Position numbers and translations under genes: made by a program. Below, piece by piece: positions 31,546 through 64,000 of a stretch of 64,000 bases of DNA. The stretch covers positions 28,593,741 through 28,657,740 of the forward strand of contig OX439133.1 in NCBI GenBank assembly GCA_949318235.1. The letters run 5' to 3'. The DNA is from Ecdyonurus torrentis (taxonomy: Eukaryota; Arthropoda; Insecta; Ephemeroptera; Heptageniidae). Below the pieces are notes generated by a model. That model was not told the DNA's origin, ran no database searches, and worked only from the letters and a program-made list of their open reading frames with translations. How positions within the stretch are numbered: the first letter of the stretch is position 1; each line of letters opens with the position of its first letter.

Positions 31546-31810
31546 GAAAAGCTACTTTTTTATGTAAGAATAAGGTAGCAGAACCAATTTAAAAGCTAAC
31601 GTAAAAGCACCTGAAATGTAGGCAACTCTTTGTGATTGTATGTTAAGCAGGCTGCATCTGCAGTTTCACAGGTAACTTTATTTAGATAACATAACATCTA
31701 ACAAATCTATGGAATTTAAAATGGTTTTATTAGTAATAATATCATAAATATGATATGAGTAATATCCAACAGTAAGCGTAATAAAAACTCTAAAAAGTAT
31801 TAGTCACTTT

Positions 31811-32007
31811 ACACGGAGAGAAAAATAACGTTATTTCTGTTGCATTGATGTCATTGTATATAGCATAAATAAAATGTTCTTTACAACATAATATTTGTGA
31901 TTTGTAACATAGTTATTTTGAAGTATAACATAAATTATATTGTATATTGAACAAATTGTACTGAAAATAGGTTTACATAATTATTACGTATTTATTTTGT
32001 CCGTCTT
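31811..32007. mobile_element. CACGGA-ended MITE
   Basis: Starts ACACGGAGAGAAAAATAACG and ends ATTATTACGTATTTATTTTG then TCCGT; the interior is rich in GCATAA(A) words. Intergenic, upstream of the first CYP4 gene. Confidence 0.65.
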
Positions 32008-32319
32008 TAAATAAAAAAAAAATTTCTTGCTTATTTTTTCGTTCACGTTTCCTTATAAATATTTTGTATAAAAACATAGTTTTATAAGTTATTTCATCTT
32101 ACTGTTATAATTTTATTATGTAACTTACTTCTTTTAAAGCTTAATGTTTGTGTGAAGTTTGCAGCTAACTTTATATAATATTTCTTGTCTCAGAGATAAG
32201 ATAACGCAGCCCAGTCTCTGCTATCAAGTTTATTGACTGTGTCTATGTTCAGAGTGACGTGAAGTTTCTTACTTGACTACCAAGCTTGGTGAGTACACAA
32301 ATCACTTCTCAATCGATAT

Positions 32320-32590
32320 TATAGGGTGTATGCATTCATGTTAAACTCGACGCCATGTTAGATTACTAAAAAACATGGGCAGCATAGGAAAATTACTCAT
32401 ATTGAATGTTTTAAAAAACTATGCTATATTTTTGAGAGCATTGATGTTGTTAATAGGTTAAATTAGTATCTTAAGTAAGTGAGAAAAATAATAATAACAA
32501 AAACATTAACTGATTTCTGTAACAAAATTGCCAAAAAACAAGTTATTAAGCAAGCGCATTAAATATGATGTCATGCGGATACACACGATC
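32320..32590. mobile_element. TATAGGGTGTATGC-ended MITE
   Basis: Begins TATAGGGTGTATGCATTCAT and ends GATGTCATGCGGATACAC. Second copy within 1.1 kb, same orientation as 31234-31545. Confidence 0.7.
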
Positions 32591-32627
32591 GATACTTAAA
32601 TGTATAATTACAGACGGACAGTTTTAT

Positions 32628-32856
32628 ACACGGTAAGAATAAATTACGTTATTTATGTTGCATTTACGTCATTATAGCATACAAAATGCTAAATTAGAAC
32701 ATGATAAATCATTATTTTGTAGATCATAATATTAATGCTATGTAAAATATTTATATAAAGCATAAAATAGTATAGCATAAATAATGCTGTATTAAACAAA
32801 TTGTGCTGAAAATAAGCTAGCATAATTATTATTACGTAGCTATTTATATCCGTGTG
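32628..32856. mobile_element. CACGGA-ended MITE, 229 bp, well preserved
   Basis: ACACGGTAAGAATAAATTAC at the left and ACGTAGCTATTTATATCCGT then GTG at the right form inverted ends. The TGCTGAAAATAAGCTAGCAT segment recurs in all copies. Confidence 0.7.
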
Positions 32857-32914
32857 CAGAGTAAAGATCTTAAATTATTAAGCTAATATCAACTCTTGCA
32901 TGCCGTTTTTATGG

Positions 32915-33076
<162 letters not shown>

Positions 33077-33172
33077 CTTTTCAGTGCTAAATTTGTTGTT
33101 GTTTTACTTTACTGATATCATCTTAAGAAAGTTAAATGGGAGAAGACAGGAGGCGGAGAGTAACATGCAAAC

Positions 33173-33173
<1 letters not shown>

Positions 33174-33270
<97 letters not shown>
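33174..33270. repeat. (GA)n microsatellite
   Basis: 97 bases of GA, 25 bases before the possible TATA box of the first CYP4 gene. Confidence 0.95.
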
Positions 33271-33271
<1 letters not shown>

Positions 33272-33294
33272 CATAGATGAGCACATTTTGTTGT

Positions 33295-33302
33295 TATATA
33301 AG
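33295..33302 (+). promoter_or_regulatory. Possible TATA promoter of the first CYP4 gene, preceded by a GAGA tract
   Basis: TATATAAG lies 173 bases before the start codon. A pure (GA)n tract ends 25 bases upstream of it and a (CT)n tract lies further up at 32917-33013. GAGA tracts next to a TATA box are a known insect promoter arrangement bound by GAGA factor; here this is inference, because such tracts are common across the window. Confidence 0.35.
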
Positions 33303-33467
33303 TGCAGTAAAAGACAAACAAAGAAGCAGTGGACATCCAGCTTCCTAGCTAGCCCTCTTATTGACTTATTGTCATATTTGTCATATTATCAAAGCATATA
33401 TTACGTGTACAAAGGTAAATGACGGAAAATTTGTATGTTAATACTGTAGAAGACGTAGATATTCAAG

Positions 33468-43046
<9,579 letters not shown>

Positions 43047-43080
43047 GACAAATATTTATCTGCCTATCTTATATTCCTAC

Positions 43081-43086
43081 AATAAA
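43081..43086 (+). terminator. Poly(A) signal of the first CYP4 gene
   Basis: AATAAA begins 35 bases after the stop codon. This would give a very short 3' UTR, but position and sequence fit. Confidence 0.6.
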
Positions 43087-43235
43087 TACAATTAGATTTG
43101 CTGGTATTCTACTGTTTTATTATTTACACACTCTGGGGAGTTTTCAGTAGAGAACACGCAGATGGATCAGTGACATACAATATTACATACATAACTTCTG
43201 CTTTAAATTGAAACAATGTAGCGAAGAATATGTAG

Positions 43236-43239
<4 letters not shown>

Positions 43240-43314
<75 letters not shown>
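43240..43314. repeat. (TA)n microsatellite
   Basis: Pure TA tract shortly after the first CYP4 gene. Confidence 0.95.
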
Positions 43315-43316
<2 letters not shown>

Positions 43317-43319
43317 AGT

Positions 43320-43915
43320 ACACTCTTAAAATGGAGCGTTGATAAGCTTGTTAACAGTTATGCAATGCTTTATTGACTCTCGTGAGATCAACGGTTATGA
43401 CGTCACTATACGTTTACAATCTAACGATAAATACATATATGACGTCACAAGTGATAGAATCACGATGGAAATAAACATTACACCTGGCCGTTGAATGTAT
43501 TATACATTTTTTTTTATCATTTATTCCCAACTCTTTTGACGTCACTAACATTTGAATTGTTAAAATTTCAACAGTTATAGTGACATCATAAACGTTCATA
43601 CCACAATACAAGGTCCATATATAAGAGGTTTAGATGCTCCGGGTTATGTTTTTGCCAAGCTAAAAGGAATTCACCAATGACATCATATCACCACTTGCAA
43701 CTTTGTTTATACCTATTCATTATGACGTAACTGGTTAATGGCGTCGTATTGGCTTAGAACCAAGTACATTGTATCGCAAAATGAAATCAAGTTTTGTGAT
43801 GCGCTTAACCTCTTTATTATTTATGGACCTTGACCCTTGACCCCAATACTTAAAGCATTGCAAAACTGTGTACATACTTTTCAACACTTATTTTTATTTG
43901 TGTACTTTGTTTTCT
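43320..43915. repeat. Diverged relative of the TACACACTAAAAAA element
   Basis: TACACTCTTAAAAT at the left, AACTGTGTACATACTTTTCA and TTTGTGTA at the right, and several TGACGTCAC words as in 2042-2683. Just after the first CYP4 gene. Confidence 0.4.
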
Positions 43916-44696
43916 TTGTGTATAAAAAAGAGGTCCATGCTCTTTATGCAAACACTCGTCTTATCAGTAAAAACTAATCACTTTATATATTTATGCAAGT
44001 CACTACTACTGATACAATTATGGTCGATATTTTAATGCAATAACATGATAAGCAGGTCTTAGGAACATATGATACACATCAACGCTTGCAGTATGGGTCA
44101 GAAGTTCATGTATTAGTATATTTAATTAGACTTTATGGTGAAGACTAAGGTCAAGTAGAGATAACAATAATCTCAGTGAGAAAAGCCTGCATATTTTATC
44201 TTTTTGTTGTCCACTTTAAGCATACAGCACACAGAGAGCAAGGTAAATATATTAAATTAATACTATTTAATAATACTTTTTTATTTAATTTAGTTTATTT
44301 GTTTTAAAAAATTGCTGTCTTAAAACATTTAAAAGTATGTCTAGTATTTTTTATTTTAAATTTCTCCGTAACCAATGTAGTAGTTTTTTCAAAAATTGCA
44401 AAAAAAAAAAAAAAATGTAATTTACTTAGTATAATAAAATAGCTGTAATAATTGCTATTATTTGGATTTTGCATAATTTTAGGAAAATAATTTCTTAAAC
44501 TTAATATTACTTAACATTCATAAATTACCTTGAACCAGTGAATTACTGGAATAAATAATGAAAAAATTGTAATAATAAAAATGCAATATTTACCTATTAT
44601 TATCATTTTTTTCATTTCTCTTTTTTTTTTAGCTATATAAATATTATATAATAAAAATCAATATTCAACGCTCATTGGCTAATGGCCAAATATAAA

Positions 44697-46020
44697 TGAC
44701 CGGAACCTAATTAGCCCCCACCATCAGAACCCAAAATTAAAAACTATGTCCTTTGGTTATGCTTAGGATACCTTAAAACACTACCCCACAGTTTACTTTG
44801 GAAAATTCCGGAAAATACACCACTTCTTGTTTTCGACTTTTTTTAAAAAGGAGGTGTTAAAAGGTGCTCGTAATATGAAGCCTTTTAGAAAAGTTAACCA
44901 AACTGATTTGGACGCCTGATAAGTTGAACTTTTCAGAAATTATGTGACATTTGCTCTTAAAATAATTCCGAGGCATACCAACGGGGGTTGAATATTTAAA
45001 ATACAGATTTGACAAAGTTTAGCATTTTTTAGAATTTTTATTTTTGGGTCAGAAATAGGTTGTAATGTGCCTAACATGTGTAGCAACTTGCAACTTGGGT
45101 GCTTTGTAACTTTAGGAGAAAAGTTTGGAAAAGTATATCCACCACCTACATTGTTGAAAAATAGCGAATTTAAAAAATTAATAATAAATCTAAAATTAAA
45201 GCAAATGCAATCAAATTTGGTGTATAAGTTTATAAAAAATTATCAAAAGCTAAGAAATATTTTGAAAAATTTTGCCGAACGATTTGAACTTAACAAAACT
45301 TGGTTGAGTGATGACCTTCGCGTAAACAAAGACTACTCCTATTAGTTATTTAAAGAATTTTTTTAAAATTAATATATATACTATAATGGCCACTTACATT
45401 ATAAATACACTCCTACTAAAAAGTATTTAGGGTCACATTGCCCCCTCCCCCCATCAATTTCATGTAATTCTGGTACAACAAATTTGTATCATTGTATTTT
45501 ATTGCCTATCAAAAATATTTTAAAGAAACCTAATTAGTCCCGACAATTAGACCTACATTTATAAACTATGCTCTTTGAAATTGCTTAGAATATAATAAAG
45601 CACCTAATAAATTTTTATGGGAAATTGAAAAAAAAAAAAAAAAAAAAATCTGAGAAATGTGCTACTTGTTATTTTTGTAATTTTTGCAGAGGAGGTGCTA
45701 ATAGTAGCTGGTTATTCACAAATAAAAGCGACCTTTCAAAATTAAACGAAACGATTGTAGGAATCTAATGTGTATCTAATGCAGAAAATGGGATCTTTTG
45801 CCAAGATATAATTCAAAGAACTACCAAGAAGGTTTAAAAATTTAAAATATTGACTTCACTTTTTTCTTCTTTTTTTTTTAATGTTTATAACATGTTTACC
45901 AAGTTATAACTGGGACTAGGACCTCTTTAGCTTTAGAAGAAAAGCTTTAAAAGTTTGTCTAGCACCTATGTTCTATAGCGTTGAAAAATAACAAATTATG
46001 AAAATACATAAGAAGTAAAA
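44697..46020. repeat. Two diverged direct copies, about 830 bp apart
   Basis: ACCTAATTAGCCCCCACCAT then AACTATGTCCTTTGGTTATG at 44703 reappears as ACCTAATTAGTCCCGACAAT then AACTATGCTCTTTGAAATTG at 45530. Both go on to a GGAGGTGCTAA-like and a GAGAAAAG...TTT segment. Origin unknown. Confidence 0.5.
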
Positions 46021-46089
46021 AACAATAATAACATTTAAGCAAAAAATTACAAACTAAAAATAATAATAATTATTATTATTATTATTTTC

Positions 46090-46560
46090 TTCCTTACACA
46101 TAAGTGCAGGGGACGCTCGGCCTAGGTTGAGTGCGTATATAGCACACCCACGGGGAGACAGATATTATCCCGCCGAACAGCGGACATATAGGTAACGTAT
46201 ATGTATATCAACCACCGTATACTGTCTCTTCTCCGTACCGACTTACATCACTCGCTCTTTCATTGAGCTAGTTAGTGAATCCCATCGACGCCTCACGCAA
46301 GTTTGACGATGATCTCTAGTAACCCTCACCGTGAAGTGCAGGTTACTAAAGTGAAGTAGCTTTGAAATCTGCTGTGTTTTTGCTCAGAAGTCCGTGCTTA
46401 AGTGCGCCAACATCAGGCTACGGCGCTATCGTGTGGGAAGCGCTTCACATACCTCTTGCAACATTACGAGAACGAGCAAGAGGCGCTACATTGCTTACGT
46501 GAACGTTATTAGTCTGGCCCTTATAGGTTACCAGACCCAATGGCAAAGATCATTAGTGTA
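46090..46560. other. GC-richer island of unknown nature between the CYP4 genes
   Basis: Roughly half G+C in surroundings near one quarter. An open frame at 46394-46624 encodes 76 residues with no recognised family. No tRNA or SINE promoter motif is evident. It may be an old exon, a solo LTR or an unidentified repeat. Confidence 0.35.
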
Positions 46561-48235
46561 TTTTAATTGCTTAAGATACGTCAAAAATTTAATGACAACA
46601 TTTTTGCATACAATTTCACATTAGTATATTTACAATTAGTATATTAGCAATTTTCACATTAGTATATTACATTGCACGTATAAACGGATATTTTTTTATT
46701 TTTTCTTGGAGTAATAGTTAATTTTTGCATTATTATTATTTAATTATTATTATTATTATTATTATTTTTTTTTTTTTGCTTTCCAAAGTCTAGAAAATTT
46801 ATTTTGACATGATTAGAAATATCACATATATTATGTATGTTTTTATTGAAAAATTAATTATCATAAAATGCAGTAAATAAAATTTAAAAAAATTAATGAA
46901 GAAATAAGTAAATAACGAAGGAGGTAAATTTCTTATTATACAGTTTTATGTATAAATATAGTTAAATAATCAAATTCTTTTCTGTAATAAATGTTATGTA
47001 AATATCATAACTTATTTTGATTGCTAAACAATATAAATATTAATAACAACTATTTTTTAAATCAAATTCATTATAATGTAAGATTTGATATTAAAAAAAG
47101 TGCTTATTTATTTGTACTTTTGGTTTTTCATTTATATATATTAAACATGTTAAAATTAAGTATATTAAAAAAAATACTTTCTAATTGTTATTATAGTTTT
47201 GTTATTTTGTGCATTGTCAAATTTGCATGTATAACGTAAAATTCTGACATATCTAAAATAACGTAACATAAATTTAAAATGTTTATTCTTAAAAAAAAAA
47301 ATTAATAATAATACTCTAATAAGTTGTATATTGTTGTGTTATCATTTGAAAAATTGTATTAAATTATAAAGTAATTGAGTCAAATTAAAATGATTGTGTA
47401 AATAATAAACAAAATTATTATTATTCTCCATACTACAATGAGTTGTTAAATATATAATAAATTATATTTATATTACAGAAAAGAAATTAAGGGTTGAATT
47501 CAGATTGCTTGTGCCTCAGAATCTAACAGAAAAACTTTCAAACTTAATGGTGTCATTTGAAAGTTGCTACCTAATATAATAATTTTAGAACTCATGACTC
47601 ATGACTGACTCATACTGACTAAAGTTTATGCTATTTGCCCCATTTAACCCCATGTATTTATAACTTGAAGCACGAAATATTGAAAGAGTTGTACGTTCCA
47701 GGGCCTCTGGAAGCTGATATTTTTACAAAAAACTAATGTTATGCACATCAATTGATTGGAAATTTAATTTTCTTACTTACTGTGTGCATAAAATTGCGCA
47801 AAAATATTTTCACAAATTTACAAGGCTATTAGAAGTGTCCGTAGTATAGATATGAGCCCATTTCGGGAACTTCTAGGGTCTCCAGTGACTCTAATTTTAG
47901 GTTTATTGAATTTATTTAAAGTAGATATTCGTAATCATCGTCACTTTTTACATACTCTTCGACGTTTTAGTGGTTAAGCTGCAAAAATTATTTTTTAGTC
48001 CCCATTTAACCCCATGTTAAATCGTCGATTTTTCATTAGCCGGCCACGCCCCCAAATCAACTGCTCCGCCGATTTTGACAACGATTCCTTACTTAGGGTC
48101 GAAAAATCTACCTATGTACCAAATTTCAGCTCGAAATCTTTCTGACAAGTCACAAACGTACCTTGTTAGAAGCGATAATGTTAAATTGTTTCCCCGCGCA
48201 CTATACCAATAAGCTCCATTTACTTTAATTTATAA

Positions 48236-48239
<4 letters not shown>
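46561..48239. other. Intergenic DNA between the CYP4 genes
   Basis: Very AT-rich to about 47460. From 47500 the base composition rises and CCCATTTAACCCCATGT occurs twice (47638, 48001), which suggests an old repeat. No gene recognised. Confidence 0.4.

Positions 48240-48304
<65 letters not shown>
48240..48304. repeat. (TA)n microsatellite
   Basis: Pure TA tract, intergenic. Confidence 0.95.
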
Positions 48305-48307
<3 letters not shown>

Positions 48308-48420
48308 ACCAGAAAGCCTGAATTTATGGAAATAGTTTCTTGCTTAAAGACACGCTTAACCCTAAAAACAATAATAAACACAAATAATAATTTTACTTTT
48401 AATTATTTTAATAAAAATTA

Positions 48421-48681
48421 TAGTCGTTTATTTGCAACTTTCCTAGCCTGCCTGATAAGCAAGCCCCGCGAGGGTAACGAGGAGCAATATAATGTACTTA
48501 CCCCCTTCCGAGTGAGTAAAAAGCCTGTACACCTTCTCAGGTGAGCTTAGCAGGTAGAGTAAGGGGCACATACTTTCTTACTATGGTGCAAAAAGAAAAA
48601 AGAAAGCTATATGTGTTATTATTATTACCCTCGTGGGGTTTGCTTATCCCGCGGGCTAGAAAAGTCAAATCAACGACTAAT
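48421..48681. repeat. Foldback with GATAAGCAAGCCCCGCGAGG arms upstream of the second CYP4 gene
   Basis: TAGTCGTTTATTTG and GATAAGCAAGCCCCGCGAGG at 48421-48474 are inverted at 48631-48681 (CTCGTGGGGTTTGCTTATC). It ends about 110 bases before the start codon. Confidence 0.55.
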
Positions 48682-48789
48682 TTCCATTGAAATAATTTTG
48701 AGAAGAATAAATAGTGTTTATTTTTATGTGTATGATAAGTGTCTTTAAGTCATTTGTAATATTAGTAATGTTCATTAATGCTTGGATAG

Positions 48790-63251
<14,462 letters not shown>

Positions 63252-63292
63252 TAGAGAAATGGGTGTTGGCAAGTAGGAGAGAAGGATAGATA

Positions 63293-64000
63293 ATGAATGA
63301 ATGAATGAATGAATGAATGAATGAATGAATGAATGAATGAATGAATGAATGAATGAATGAATGAATGAATGAATGAATGAATGAATGAATGAATGAATGA
63401 ATGAATGAATGAATGAATGAATGAATGAATGAATGAATGAATGAATGAATGAATGAATGAATGAATGAATGAATGAATGAATGAATGAATGAATGAATGA
63501 ATGAATGAATGAATGAATGAATGAATGAATGAATGAATGAATGAATGAATGAATGAATGAATGAATGAATGAATGAATGAATGAATGAATGAATGAATGA
63601 ATGAATGAATGAATGAATGAATGAATGAATGAATGAACGAACGAACGAACGAACGAACGAAAGAACGAACGAACGAACGAACGAACGAACGAACGAACGA
63701 ACGAACGAACGAACGAACGAACGAACGAACGAACGAACGATCGAAGAAAGAATGAATGAATGAATGAATGAATGAATGAATGAATGAATGAATGAATGAA
63801 TGAATGAATGAATGAATGAATGAATGAATGAATGAATGAATGAATGAATGAATGAATGAATGAATGAATGAATGAATGAATGAATGAATGAATGAATGAA
63901 TGAATGAATGAATGAATGAATGAATGAATGAATGAATGAATGAATGAATGAATGAATGAATGAATGAATGAATGAATGAATGAATGAATGAATGAATGAA
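63293..64000. repeat. (TGAA)n/(CGAA)n microsatellite running off the window
   Basis: About 340 bases of TGAA, about 100 of CGAA, then TGAA to the window edge, in intron 11 of the second CYP4 gene, the same intron and the same two units as in the paralogue. Confidence 0.97.

Noticed and set aside
45067..45345. 92-residue open frame between the CYP4 genes
   Set aside because: Lysine- and asparagine-rich as expected from AT-rich DNA; lies in one copy of an old duplicated repeat and is not preserved in the other.

Overview
The window is AT-rich, intron-rich animal DNA, almost certainly from an insect. It holds a 12-cysteine 'Plus-C' odorant-binding protein gene (OBPs of this type are hexapod proteins) and two tandem CYP4-type cytochrome P450 genes with long introns. 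Abundant MITEs, tRNA-derived SINEs, decayed LINEs and long di-, tetra- and pentanucleotide microsatellites fill the rest. Large introns and CYP4C-like sequences would suit a hemimetabolous insect with a big genome, but the species cannot be named from the sequence. A 200-base run of N (12704-12903) shows that this is a draft assembly.

Layout, all four genes on the + strand. (1) 6102-13697: trypsin-like serine protease. The signal-peptide exon, the IVGG/TAAHC exon, the DYDVAV exon and the GDSGGP exon are readable. The segment between DYDVAV and GDSGGP is missing (an assembly gap lies there) and the last exon has a one-base frameshift. (2) 16442-25153: ten-exon Plus-C OBP of about 252 residues. 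(3) 33468-43046: complete twelve-exon CYP4 gene, 503 residues. (4) 48790 to beyond 63246: a tandem CYP4 paralogue with the same eleven intron positions and phases; its last exon lies past the window end. The genes suggest digestion, chemosensory ligand binding and oxidative metabolism, but nothing shows that they work as a unit; only the P450 pair is clearly related, by tandem duplication.

Most of the remaining DNA is repetitive. There are at least ten foldback or MITE families, several with target-site duplications visible by eye: a hAT-type MITE with 8-bp duplications at 9963-10139 and 29035-30615, a piggyBac-like element with TTAA at 26990-28959, and a TA-flanked mariner-like MITE at 51062-51181. 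The most unusual object is a 1402-bp element (29154-30555) with 20-bp inverted ends. It is packed with CTTGCAAG/CAAGATCTTG motifs, carries a fragment of 5S rRNA gene, and sits inside a hAT MITE whose empty version exists elsewhere in the window. Other notable items are a 2.1-kb hairpin (60430-62563) with two further elements nested in its loop, an inverted minisatellite (14600-15675), and a near-identical exon 8 plus (CTGT)n tract in the two otherwise diverged P450 genes, which suggests gene conversion.

Coordinates of exons were set by hand from splice sites, reading phase and family motifs. Edges of repeats are approximate unless a target-site duplication is given.
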